The translations under genes were made by a program, and so were the position numbers. From positions 48,918-112,917 of the forward strand of contig NTKA01000002.1 of assembly GCA_002456975.1 (NCBI GenBank): a stretch of 64,000 nucleotides of DNA, given 5' to 3'. How positions within the stretch are numbered: the first letter of the stretch is position 1; the number at the start of each line of letters is the position of its first letter. Shown in pieces: positions 17,823-26,236 of the stretch. The stretch is from Halieaceae bacterium MED-G27 (GTDB lineage: Bacteria; Pseudomonadota; Gammaproteobacteria; Pseudomonadales; Halieaceae). The notes under the pieces are model-generated. The model saw nothing but the letters and a program-made list of their open reading frames with translations, was not told where the DNA came from and did not search any database.

Positions 17823-19899
17823 AGCGCGCAATCCTGAATCCCACATCATCTCTGCCTCGCTCTCCGTAGTCTCGATAGGTCAGCCTTAGCTCGCGAAGTC
17901 GACTCATACTCCAGCTTGCACCTCTTATGGTGTAGTTGTCACCTTGTTCGTCGCCCAGCGGATCGACCGCAATCGCGGCCCCTGGAACAGGAACGCGATA
18001 CACGTCGTTGACCCACTCGGCGACGTTTCCGCCCATATCGTGAAGCTCACGATGATTCTGAGGAAAGCTTGCTACGGGAGCGGAAACAATATGTCCATCA
18101 GAGTAGCCCGTGATCACGCGACCAGTCACGATCGCTGCCGTGCTGTCCGCGAGATTACTGCTGTTGTCTTCGGGCGGCCAAGCCTCACCCCATGCAAACC
18201 GACGCATAGAGGCGCCCTCGACGCGAGACGCATAGGCCCATTCGGCTTCGGAGGGTAATCGATACCCCAAACTATCGGCGTTAAACCCTACGATGATCCC
18301 TTGGTTCTCGAGATAGAAGGGCGCGAGTCCCTCTTTTCGACTAAGCCAATTACAAAAACTCGCTGCTTGTTGCCAAGAGAGCTTCACCGCGGGCTGAAAC
18401 TCTCGATTTAAGCTATTGCCACCCGCCTGTCCCGAGTTGTGGTCTGCAGTGAACTGACGAAACTGAGCATTGGTGGTTTCACTGCTCGCGAGGTAAAACG
18501 CGCGCTTTAATTTGACTTGTCGCTCAACCTCATTGGCGCCTCGACCGGCAGCCCTACGGGGTGCACCCATAGTGAACTCGCTGGTCTCTGCGATTGCTGG
18601 GTCGATAAGTAATAGTGTTTGGCCGAGTGAGGAGATTATTTTGGATTTGATGGCCGCTTTTCTGGCTTCCTCATCGGTCAGTAGCGCAAGGCTTATTTCC
18701 TGAGCTAGACCTGCTCGCGGAGTGAGGGTCCTGATTTGAGAGGCATATCCGGGTTTGCTGACCACAATCTCCTGTTCAATCGCGGGCAGCGTCAATGTCA
18801 TCGAACCTGTACCCCGGTTGTTGCCGTTGACCGTCACTGTCGCGTCAGAAGGCATCACAGCGACTCTTACTTCACCCAGTATAGGCGCGAGTACTTCGAG
18901 TCGCTCCGAGCTACTGCCGCGTTCAAGGGTGCTAGAAAAGCGGCGACGTTCGTAACCCGCTTTACTCAGTGATATCTGGTGGCTTCGATTGGGTGCCAAT
19001 GAGAGTTGAAGCGGCGTGATGCCAATGTAGTCGCCATTTTGTGTGACTGAGGCGCCGCTAGGCTGTGAGGTCAAAATGAGCGCACCATCGGAAGGTTTTA
19101 ACCGAACCAGACCAAGGTCTTGTGGGATGTTGGCTTCTATCAATAATTCGATATCAGTGGACTCGTGGCCGGGCGCGGAGACCGTAATGATACGATTGCC
19201 TGATGGCAGTTCGACCACGGCCCCCCGTCTTTCGATTAGCTGGGAGTTCAGAGTGATACTGGCCTCCGCAGGTTCAGTTGTTAGCGTGACCTCAGCCCAG
19301 TCAGGGAGCAGATCAAGGGTGACAGCTTGCTCCCGGCCTCGACCCTCTACAGCAAGATCGATGGTTAGCGGTTGGTAGCGCTGAAGGGTCAAAGTCAGTG
19401 CCCTGTTACCTGCCTCAACGTCCTTAATTGTTGTTGGCGTGGTGCCGATTGGGATGCCATCCAGAACGACGTCAGCGCCCGCTGGATTGGATTGAATACC
19501 CAGGATGCCGGGTAGAGGTTTTAGTACGACGCTACGCGTTTGACTGTCTGCACGGGTCACCTCAAGCACGCCCTCGAAAGGCACATAGCCCTCTGCGCTA
19601 ACCTCCAGCTCGTAGTCGCCGGGACGAATCAAAAAGCGACCACCAAAGGGCACTGCCAAGCCGGAGATGGATACGTCTCCGGCGGTGGTTGCTCTGACAT
19701 CGATCTCAACTGACTTTGCTGTGAGTAAAAAGAACAGAATGTAGGCAATAAACGCAGTCGCTATCGATGTGGCGATTGTCACCGGCTTTAGTTTGAAAGA
19801 GCGAGTTTCATTGGTCGGGGCGGCAGCCGGCTCAAATCTCACAGCTTCCAGTTCGCGTGTCTTGTTGATTGGCATATCAGGGCGATCTTGATCACTCAT
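17812..19899 (-). CDS. bitopic PEGA-repeat protein with C-terminal FGE-sulfatase domain
   Basis: A 695-residue protein. A cytoplasmic tail of about 38 residues precedes one membrane segment (TIATSIATAFIAYILFFLLT, 41-60). A long beta-rich periplasmic region (about 65-410) carries several PEGA-type repeats, each with a 'P-x-A-x-V/I-x-x-x-G' turn and a 'P-G' or 'A-G-N' partner. The C-terminal third is a formylglycine-generating-enzyme-like domain with ETTNAQF, RLPSEAEW, GNVAEWV, RGASW and VGFRIAR. Whether it is catalytic or a structural/binding version is unknown, and no sulfatase is encoded nearby. It follows the TPR-like gene by 3 bases. Confidence 0.88.
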   Translation of the reverse strand: MSDQDRPDMPINKTRELEAVRFEPAAAPTNETRSFKLKPVTIATSIATAFIAYILFFLLTAKSVEIDVRATTAGDVSISGLAVPFGGRFLIRPGDYELEVSAEGYVPFEGVLEVTRADSQTRSVVLKPLPGILGIQSNPAGADVVLDGIPIGTTPTTIKDVEAGNRALTLTLQRYQPLTIDLAVEGRGREQAVTLDLLPDWAEVTLTTEPAEASITLNSQLIERRGAVVELPSGNRIITVSAPGHESTDIELLIEANIPQDLGLVRLKPSDGALILTSQPSGASVTQNGDYIGITPLQLSLAPNRSHQISLSKAGYERRRFSSTLERGSSSERLEVLAPILGEVRVAVMPSDATVTVNGNNRGTGSMTLTLPAIEQEIVVSKPGYASQIRTLTPRAGLAQEISLALLTDEEARKAAIKSKIISSLGQTLLLIDPAIAETSEFTMGAPRRAAGRGANEVERQVKLKRAFYLASSETTNAQFRQFTADHNSGQAGGNSLNREFQPAVKLSWQQAASFCNWLSRKEGLAPFYLENQGIIVGFNADSLGYRLPSEAEWAYASRVEGASMRRFAWGEAWPPEDNSSNLADSTAAIVTGRVITGYSDGHIVSAPVASFPQNHRELHDMGGNVAEWVNDVYRVPVPGAAIAVDPLGDEQGDNYTIRGASWSMSRLRELRLTYRDYGERGRDDVGFRIARYAE

Positions 19900-19902
19900 G
19901 AC

Positions 19903-21447
19903 TTAAACCCCGATCGCTTGAAGGCAACGTACGTCCACTGTGATTGATTTACCCGCTACCACCTTAAAGGGAACTAGCACATCCACAAAACCATCGCGGC
20001 TGCCCATGGCCTGATATTGACCTGGCCGCAGCATAACGGTTGTTTCAGTAAAAGCGGGTAGTTTGGATACCCGCATGATAACCACGTTGGTCAATCCATC
20101 TGATATGAGTGTCACTGCCTGAGGCGTACTAGCGAGTGCAACGGTAGCTTCGGCATCTTTCAGAAGCGCGGCGAATTGAGGTCCGGCATCACTGATGGCG
20201 CGCGCTTCAGCGAGACTAATTTCTGCAGCGGCGAGCACATTGGGATCAATCAAGCGACTGCCGTTTTCAACGATTTGGGTTAAATCTTCCTCGGCAACCG
20301 CGATTGGCTCAACCCGCGCGATACCAGTGCTGGCAAACAAGATGCTCGCATCGAGGGTTAGCGCTGCTTGGTAGGCAGTGAGAGCAGTCTGCCAATCCTC
20401 GGCAGCCTCGGCTCGTTCACCCTGAGCCTTAAGACGATTGAGTCTAGAGATTGTCTCTGCAGTCTCGAGTTCGCTGAGCGCGAGTGATGGTGATTCCGAT
20501 CCCGGCTTTAGTCTCGACGCTCGTCTAAAGGCGTCCTTCGCTTCGTCGAATAATGACTGCTCCAAGGCATCAAAACCCCGCGACATTGCTCGCGCAAATT
20601 CAAAATCATTGACCGCCTGCGCCGCATTCTTGAGTAAGCCCGCGACCCGCTGATGCTCAGGGTCCAGATCGGCAGCTTTTTCTAGTAACTCCAAAGCGGC
20701 CTTTGGATCGGCACTATCGGTGTATTGTTCAGCTTCGGCCAACAACGCGTTAATAGCGCTGACATGAAGGGCTCGAGCGAGTGCGTTGGCAATATCTGCT
20801 CGGTCGGGGGCCATAAGCGCTAACTCTGCACTCAAAGCTGTCGCGGTATTGGCATCGCCTCGCTCGATGGCTGCGACCAGAGACTTCAGGCGTTCAGAGA
20901 TTTCCTTTGGCAGTTGCTGCTCAATCGCTAGAAGCTGATCGGCAACCGATTGATAGATTTCGGTCGCACTGACAAAGTCGCGATCGCGATAAGCCACATC
21001 GCCCGTTAACGCCTGCTCGACCGCAGCCTCATATTGGCTGGCCGCCCAGAGCTCTACACCCAATGACTGCAAACTCTCCTGAGCCTCGAGGACGATTTGC
21101 AGCACCTCTTGCGCGGCACGACGTTCTCTCGCTGCTTGTGCTTCGCTGAAGGGGCTGCGCTCACTTGCTGCTTGCGTATTATTGACTCGAATGTCTGTGG
21201 GTGACGGTCGAGTGGTAGATGCTTCTACTGGTGTTTGTACTGCGGCAGTGGCTGCTGGTTTAGCGCTGTCTACCCATTGAGGCAGCGTGAAAAAGACACC
21301 GATTAACGCGACTATGGCGACACCGAGTATCGCGAAAAAAAGTAAGGTCGTCTTGTCGGACTCTGCCGGCATTCCTCCGACCTCAGCCTCCGCCGATACC
21401 GGGTCGAACGCTGTGACAGGGAGCGTTGAAGTTTTCTTGTCATTCAT
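19903..21447 (-). CDS. bitopic TPR-like protein with C-terminal PEGA-like domain
   Basis: A 514-residue protein with a cytoplasmic N-terminus, one membrane segment (LLFFAILGVAIVALIGVFF, about 35-53), and a long Ala/Glu/Leu-rich alpha-helical region (about 100-420). Recurring A-L-E-L-L-E-K-A-A-D-L-D-P-like units are typical of tetratricopeptide repeats. The last 70 residues are beta-rich (LRPGQYQAMGSRDG), resembling a single PEGA domain like those of the next gene. The shared topology suggests that the two form a periplasmic scaffold. Confidence 0.8.
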   Translation of the reverse strand: MNDKKTSTLPVTAFDPVSAEAEVGGMPAESDKTTLLFFAILGVAIVALIGVFFTLPQWVDSAKPAATAAVQTPVEASTTRPSPTDIRVNNTQAASERSPFSEAQAARERRAAQEVLQIVLEAQESLQSLGVELWAASQYEAAVEQALTGDVAYRDRDFVSATEIYQSVADQLLAIEQQLPKEISERLKSLVAAIERGDANTATALSAELALMAPDRADIANALARALHVSAINALLAEAEQYTDSADPKAALELLEKAADLDPEHQRVAGLLKNAAQAVNDFEFARAMSRGFDALEQSLFDEAKDAFRRASRLKPGSESPSLALSELETAETISRLNRLKAQGERAEAAEDWQTALTAYQAALTLDASILFASTGIARVEPIAVAEEDLTQIVENGSRLIDPNVLAAAEISLAEARAISDAGPQFAALLKDAEATVALASTPQAVTLISDGLTNVVIMRVSKLPAFTETTVMLRPGQYQAMGSRDGFVDVLVPFKVVAGKSITVDVRCLQAIGV

Positions 21448-21453
21448 GACAGA

Positions 21454-22665
21454 TCAGTCTGACGGAGGAACGTTAACCGGCGCATTTTCCGGAAGATCTG
21501 CGATTTCGGTGGCGTAGATATCCGCAAGAATCTCTCGCCACTGGGCGTATTGATCTTCCACCGTGCCCGATAACTGAACCGTTCTGTCTTCGAGTTCGAT
21601 TACCTGAGGTGTGATATCTGCCTCGAGCGACTGACCTAGCTCCTCGAGCGCTGCACTGTGCATGCTCGCCTCAGCACGCCTTTGCAGACCACTTTTGATC
21701 AGCGTGCCGCCCGCCCAAATGCCTACCGCACCTGCGGTGCGCATGGTCCTATCATTGCGACCGCTCGAACTTGCCGCGGCGATCCCTGCGATCACAGCGG
21801 CACCTCCAGCGAGAAGCTGCGCTTGGGCCTCCGCCTTTAACTCGCGCTCCGCAATGGTCTCGTCGTAGGAGAGACGGCGCCATTCGTTATAGGGTCCGGT
21901 CATCGATCCCGAAAAATTGTCGTAATGCCCTTGAAGCGTGTCGATGAAGATGTCGTTGCGCTGACGGATCGATTGAATACGCTGCATCATTGGGTCGTTA
22001 TCTGCTGGCAGGCGGCGGATAGTGATGAGCCCTGATTCATTCCTCACAAGGTAATCAGAGTAGGCATCAGGTGCAAAACCCTGAGCAAACGCTAACTGTG
22101 CTACTTGCCTAATACGGATGCGTTCCTGAGGTGTTAAGTCCCTGAAAACCGCCAACAAATCATTGGCTATTTGTCTGTAAACAACCAAAAACGGATCAGT
22201 TTTCACCCGCTGTGTTTGCTGATAGGCGTAGCGGCTGGTGTTGCCCTCGTAAGTTTTATCAAGCCACAGACGCCCCTGTGCATCGCGCGCTGTGACGGCA
22301 AGGGATAACGATTCGCCATCCGAATTAAGAATGGTTCCACTCACCAAAATATCAGCGATGTGATCAGAGTTTGGGACAACGCGGCTGGCGCCCCATACAC
22401 CTTGGTTGTCGAGTACTTGCGATAACTCGCGCGCAATAAAGGTTGATTCGGCGCGCCTTATTTCCGGAAATACGCCGTCACCGATATCGACATCAGCAAT
22501 GCCCGGATCAAAGACTGCTACGGCGACGTCGAGAACCTCATTACTTGAGAGCGTTGATTGGTAGGTCTCCAGAGCGGGCACTGCGGTGGTCTTAACTGTG
22601 GTAGTCACGCAGCCTGCAAGACTTAACAGAGCACCAATACCAAGGACTAAAAAGACGCGTTTCAT
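21454..22665 (-). CDS. lipoprotein C of the Ton/VWA block, possibly CsgG/FlgO-like
   Basis: A 403-residue lipoprotein with lipobox LSLAGC (Cys19). The N-terminal 190 residues show a strand/helix alternation with VLDVAVAVFDPG and ADILVSGTIL that loosely resembles the anticodon-binding-like fold of CsgG/FlgO/TolB-N proteins; this is an inference. A small hydrophobic Ala/Gly patch (about 287-305) and a C-terminal helical part follow. Its ATG overlaps the stop of the Ser-rich lipoprotein gene (ATGA). An outer-membrane location is expected, as the residues after the Cys are not Asp. Confidence 0.7.
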   Translation of the reverse strand: MKRVFLVLGIGALLSLAGCVTTTVKTTAVPALETYQSTLSSNEVLDVAVAVFDPGIADVDIGDGVFPEIRRAESTFIARELSQVLDNQGVWGASRVVPNSDHIADILVSGTILNSDGESLSLAVTARDAQGRLWLDKTYEGNTSRYAYQQTQRVKTDPFLVVYRQIANDLLAVFRDLTPQERIRIRQVAQLAFAQGFAPDAYSDYLVRNESGLITIRRLPADNDPMMQRIQSIRQRNDIFIDTLQGHYDNFSGSMTGPYNEWRRLSYDETIAERELKAEAQAQLLAGGAAVIAGIAAASSSGRNDRTMRTAGAVGIWAGGTLIKSGLQRRAEASMHSAALEELGQSLEADITPQVIELEDRTVQLSGTVEDQYAQWREILADIYATEIADLPENAPVNVPPSD

Positions 22666-23813
22666 TCTTCAGGAATCTCCAAGCCCTTGTACTTTCGATA
22701 CTCGTTCCATAGACGTTCACGCACTTCTGGGTCTGGCTCGCGCATTGCAGCTTCACGCAGCTGCCGTGCGACGACGTCATCGTCGTTGCCCTCTGGAATG
22801 TCGTCAGGGGCTTCGTAGATGGCAGGGGTTGGAGGGGCGCCACCGCTTCGGCCGCCCATACCTCCGCCAACAGAGCCATAGCCATCGGAGTCGGCGGTCT
22901 CGTAGGGGTTGCGCCCGCTACTGGTTTCTGCGGACGTTTGAGCCGTTTGTGTCGCGCCCTGTGCGCGCTGAGTTTCACGTTGTTGATCGCGCTCGTCGCG
23001 TAAAATAGCGTCGAATACACCCGTGCTTTGCTCTAACTGTCGATCGAGAATGGCAACCCGCTCGGCCGTTGTCATAGCATCCTCGGCACTGCCCCAGTCG
23101 GGTTCGAGCCCTCCCGATGCCCGCGTGCCAACGCTTGAACTCGCTCTACCATTGGCCGAACCATCACTTTGGGAGCTGGTGCTACCTTGCTTTCCGGCAG
23201 CACTATCGCTGGCGTTAGTGCTGCTGTTACCACTGCTTGATGCGTTACTCGCCGAAGAGCTACTACTTGAGGACGGCGTTGGCACGTCATCGATCAAACT
23301 AGGAAGCTCTAATCCACCACCAGCGCTGTCACCAAAACCAGGATCTGCTCCTGCGCCAGCATTATTGGAACTGTCTGACGAATCCGATCCGCCGGACTGG
23401 CTACCCGGGGTCGTGTCGTTTGATCCCGGTGTTCCTGGCGTGCCTCCGCTCGGGGAGTCACTGCCTGTACTCGGTGTACCGCCGGGTGAGTTAGCTCCTA
23501 TCGGTGGACTGCCTGAGCCACCGGGGCTCGACGAGCCACTGGGGGATCCTCCTGAGGAACTCGACTGACTCCCAGAGGAACCGCTCGAGGAACTACTGGA
23601 TGAACTCGAACTCGGCTGACTCCCAGAGGAACTGCTCGACGAGCTACTTGATGAACTTGAGCTAGAACTTGGCGAGCTAGGAACGGGGATCGATGCGGTG
23701 GGTGGCGTCGGTATGCTCGGGGTAGGGGGGGTGACACACCCACTCAGGCACCAACCGAGGCTCAACAGCGCGATGGCCCCCTTACTTCCGACTTTTTGCC
23801 AATTACTAATCAT
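22662..23813 (-). CDS. Ser/Gly-rich low-complexity lipoprotein B of the Ton/VWA block
   Basis: A 383-residue lipoprotein with lipobox CLSGC (about residue 26). It is followed by about 200 residues dominated by Ser, Gly, Pro and Thr, including runs of more than ten serines, then a more ordered charged C-terminal 120 residues (RERLWNEYRKYKGLE at the end). The low-complexity part should be an extended linker that could cross the periplasm or the cell surface. Serine codons are mixed (AGC, AGT, TCA, TCG, TCC), so the runs are not a simple triplet slippage product. It overlaps the TonB-like gene by ATGA. Confidence 0.75.
   Translation of the reverse strand: MISNWQKVGSKGAIALLSLGWCLSGCVTPPTPSIPTPPTASIPVPSSPSSSSSSSSSSSSSSSGSQPSSSSSSSSSSGSSGSQSSSSGGSPSGSSSPGGSGSPPIGANSPGGTPSTGSDSPSGGTPGTPGSNDTTPGSQSGGSDSSDSSNNAGAGADPGFGDSAGGGLELPSLIDDVPTPSSSSSSSASNASSSGNSSTNASDSAAGKQGSTSSQSDGSANGRASSSVGTRASGGLEPDWGSAEDAMTTAERVAILDRQLEQSTGVFDAILRDERDQQRETQRAQGATQTAQTSAETSSGRNPYETADSDGYGSVGGGMGGRSGGAPPTPAIYEAPDDIPEGNDDDVVARQLREAAMREPDPEVRERLWNEYRKYKGLEIPEE
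23558..23639. repeat. 31-bp imperfect direct repeat within the Ser-rich lipoprotein gene
   Basis: Positions 23558-23588 and 23609-23639 match at 29 of 31 bases with a period of 51 bases (17 codons). The repeat encodes part of the serine tract, including a G-S-Q turn, and indicates that the linker has grown by in-frame duplication. Confidence 0.75.
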
Positions 23814-25291
23814 TCAATTGTTGATCTCGCCCACAATGATTTATCGAAAGCCAATGTAATCGTGTCACTGGCTACAGGTTTATCACCCTTGAATATCGGT
23901 CTGAAGCGCGTAGCACGCAATCGTCGGATAACTCGCTCGGGGCCTCTTAGGGTTTCGACCTCGGGGAGTTGAATGCGTTCAATATTAACCACTTTACCGA
24001 CTTCGTTGATATTGAAGCTGACGATTAAATCCTCTTCCGTTACCCCTTCGGTCTTTACAGGTAAGACAGGTCCAAAACCAGGCACATTGGGGAGTTGAAC
24101 GATGTCGTCCAAGATAGCGAACAGGGGATCGCCAGCCGCGGCTGTTGAGACCGGAGCGTTATTCGATACTGCCGTCTCTGAATCGCTGAGGGACAGGTCG
24201 GCTTTTACGGCTGTTGTCATATCGCTGCGGGGAGATGGTAGCGGCTCATTGGCTATGGTTGCTTCTGCTGCATTTCCGCTACTGAGAGACAGTGGCTGGC
24301 CCGTTACTGCAATGGTTTCCGGTGATTTGGGTGGTGTGTCAGTAGCCGCCATTGTTGTATCGGCCTCATCGACCAATGTCGGTAATGCAGCGCCATTGTC
24401 CTGTGTTTCCTTGGTCTCAGCCGGGTTCTCCTTTAGATGGCCTTGTTCGCCTCTTGCAATCGCAAGTGCCGCATCATAGTAGTCAAAGGCCGCTGCTCGG
24501 TTGCCTATCCAAAGGGACCAATCGCCAAGCCGCAGATAATCGTCAGCTTGCTGTGAAAGGTCCGCCTTCAGCACATCACGATTCAAACCCTGTACTGCTT
24601 TTAAGAGCGACACGCCGCGCTGATGTGACATGCGCAAGGCATTGGGGATTTCATCGTGTTTTTGACGAATTTCACCGGGGAGTGCGGCCCCCAATCCGCG
24701 ATGATCTGCCAGCAAGTAGTGAGCTCTAAGCATCCCCTCGAGTGCGGGCATCAGCTCCGGAGCTTTCTCACCATACGTCTCGATTGATTTATTGAGGGCT
24801 GCAACATAGAGGTTCCACGTCCTTCCTATTCTTGCCTTTTCGTCATCGTTATCGTCGGCATTGGAGAGCAACATATGTTGATGCCACTCGGCCTGTCTCA
24901 AGAGCGCTTCAATTGCCGCAGGACCCGTTGGTAGCAGATTGTTCTCAAGACGTGCCAAATACGCTTGCCGATCGTCGGCAACGGTCAATTGGTTGAGCGC
25001 CCGGTAACTCACTATCTCCGCTCGTATAAATGGAATTTGACTCGCTGCTGTTAGGCCTTCGTTAATGCGACTCAAATGAGCCGCTTGGCGGTATAAAGGA
25101 ATCGCTTTTTCGTGTTGTCCGGCCTCTTGAAAGCGATTCGCTGTACTCCACAGCAGGTCTTGCCCTCGCGGATCATAAGCACCAAAGGGTGCTAGTACCT
25201 GCTCCACGTCGGTTTGCTCCGTCTGCGCAAGCAGTGGTGGCGCGAGTATTAGTGCCAGAATGAGGGCTAACTGTGGTATCGAATATTTCAA
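23810..25291 (-). CDS. exported TPR-like protein with TonB-like C-terminal domain (first gene of the Ton/VWA block)
   Basis: About 493 residues. The signal peptide ends LLAQ (about residue 23). The following helical region (about 40-280) contains TPR-like units (KAIPLYRQAAHL; AAFDYYDAALAIA). A Ser/Thr/Ala-rich linker (about 290-390) comes next. The last 85 residues match a TonB C-terminal domain: a strand with an FNINEVGKVV turn, a helix ERVIRRLRATRF, then RPIFKGDKPV. I chose TTG at 25291 because AAGGA lies 7 bases upstream and the signal then starts M-K-Y-S; a GTG at 25315 keeps the frame open but has no ribosome site. It is divergent from the thioesterase gene. Confidence 0.8.
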   Translation of the reverse strand: MKYSIPQLALILALILAPPLLAQTEQTDVEQVLAPFGAYDPRGQDLLWSTANRFQEAGQHEKAIPLYRQAAHLSRINEGLTAASQIPFIRAEIVSYRALNQLTVADDRQAYLARLENNLLPTGPAAIEALLRQAEWHQHMLLSNADDNDDEKARIGRTWNLYVAALNKSIETYGEKAPELMPALEGMLRAHYLLADHRGLGAALPGEIRQKHDEIPNALRMSHQRGVSLLKAVQGLNRDVLKADLSQQADDYLRLGDWSLWIGNRAAAFDYYDAALAIARGEQGHLKENPAETKETQDNGAALPTLVDEADTTMAATDTPPKSPETIAVTGQPLSLSSGNAAEATIANEPLPSPRSDMTTAVKADLSLSDSETAVSNNAPVSTAAAGDPLFAILDDIVQLPNVPGFGPVLPVKTEGVTEEDLIVSFNINEVGKVVNIERIQLPEVETLRGPERVIRRLRATRFRPIFKGDKPVASDTITLAFDKSLWARSTIE

Positions 25292-25337
25292 AGTCCAGTC
25301 CTTGTCTCGCCTCACTATAACTCGATCTCTCTCTCAG

Positions 25338-25366
25338 TCTCTACGGATCTGACCAAGCTGTGTAAA
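25338..25366 (-). promoter_or_regulatory. candidate promoter of the 13-gene Ton/VWA block
   Basis: On the minus strand TTTACA (25366-25361) and TAGAGA (25343-25338) are separated by exactly 17 bases, just upstream of the first gene. The -35 matches the sigma-70 consensus at 5 of 6 positions, but the -10 at only 3. Position supports it; strength is uncertain. Confidence 0.35.
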
Positions 25367-25400
25367 CTGCGAGCCCTCACTCCGGGTGGGCGTGAATTGG

Positions 25401-25417
25401 ACAGGCAAAAAGCCTGT
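25401..25417. promoter_or_regulatory. perfect inverted repeat upstream of the thioesterase gene
   Basis: ACAGGC-AAAAA-GCCTGT forms a 6-bp stem with a 5-base loop, immediately before the Shine-Dalgarno (AAGGAAGG) of the thioesterase gene and inside the divergent intergenic region. It could be a repressor operator or an RNA hairpin that affects translation start. Confidence 0.35.
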
Positions 25418-25431
25418 AAGGAAGGTAATCG

Positions 25432-26229
25432 ATGGTTATGGGCTGTTTTGCTACTGACACTGCTGTGACATCGCTGGCGGGGCAGCGCTGGCAAGCAGAG
25501 CTTAAGCGCGGATGGCGAGTGGGCAAGGTTCCCAATGGAGGCTATGTGCTCGCCATTGTGGGGCAGGCGATCTCGGCGGCGCTCGACGGCGCCGACCCTC
25601 TAAGCATCAACGCTTTTTATCTTGAGCCCACCAGTTTGGGAGAGGCGACCATTGACGTAGAGCCACTTAGGACTGGAAAAGCGACCCAGTACGCGACAGC
25701 CCGGTTAAGCCAGGAAGGAAGCTTGAAGGTGCTGGCAACCGCGGCTTTCTGTGACTTAGATCGCTTGAACGGGCCGACCAATCGCGTGCTAACGCCACCC
25801 GATGTGTCGCCGATCGAGACCTTCGATACCCATCGGCCAAAAGCGGCGCTCGATATTCATAATACGATTGATATTCGACTGGTGAACGGTGGTGAGTTTT
25901 TTACCAGTGGTGAGCCTACCAATACCGGCGAATTTATCGCCTTCATGCAGTACCACGATGGCGCGGCGATCGGAGCCATCGATTTGTTAATGTTCGTGGA
26001 TATGATGCCACCACCCGCCTTTACGCTGGTGCCAAATGTTGGTTGGGTACCTACTGTGGAATTAACGGTGCAGTTGCGTGGGAAGCCAGCGCCGGGTCCT
26101 TTACTGTGTCGAGCAACCTCGCACACCCTGATGCGCGGGGTGACCGAGGCCGACTGCGAGATTTGGGATAGCGAGGGCGAACTAGTGGCCCTCGCTCGGC
26201 AGACCATGAAAGTTCGGTCAATGGCCTGA
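25432..26229 (+). CDS. acyl-CoA thioesterase family protein (double hotdog, TesB-like)
   Basis: A 265-residue protein matching the thioesterase-superfamily double-hotdog layout. The N-terminal hotdog holds W-R-V-G-K-V-P-N-G-G-Y (about residues 29-39), followed by a helix and SINAFYLEPTSLGEATIDV. The C-terminal hotdog ends with WVPTVELTVQLRG and an LMRGVTEADCEIWDSEG strand pair. These proteins hydrolyse acyl-CoA esters; the chain specificity cannot be read. A strong Shine-Dalgarno (AAGGAAGG) precedes the ATG. It is convergent with the gamma-glutamyltransferase gene, 7 bases away. Confidence 0.88.
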   Translation: MVMGCFATDTAVTSLAGQRWQAELKRGWRVGKVPNGGYVLAIVGQAISAALDGADPLSINAFYLEPTSLGEATIDVEPLRTGKATQYATARLSQEGSLKVLATAAFCDLDRLNGPTNRVLTPPDVSPIETFDTHRPKAALDIHNTIDIRLVNGGEFFTSGEPTNTGEFIAFMQYHDGAAIGAIDLLMFVDMMPPPAFTLVPNVGWVPTVELTVQLRGKPAPGPLLCRATSHTLMRGVTEADCEIWDSEGELVALARQTMKVRSMA

Positions 26230-26236
26230 GGAATAG

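Noticed and set aside
23023..23568. 181-codon plus-strand frame opposite the Ser-rich lipoprotein
   Set aside because: Leu/Pro-rich mirror of the serine tract; no start context, and the opposite strand has a lipobox and operon coupling.
10608..25291. Interpretation of the block as a Zorya-type defence system
   Set aside because: A MotA-like channel is present, but there is no MotB/OmpA-type peptidoglycan-binding partner, helicase or nuclease.
10608..25291. Interpretation as a MoxR-VWA chaperone system
   Set aside because: No MoxR AAA+ ATPase gene is found in or beside the block, although VWA genes are present.
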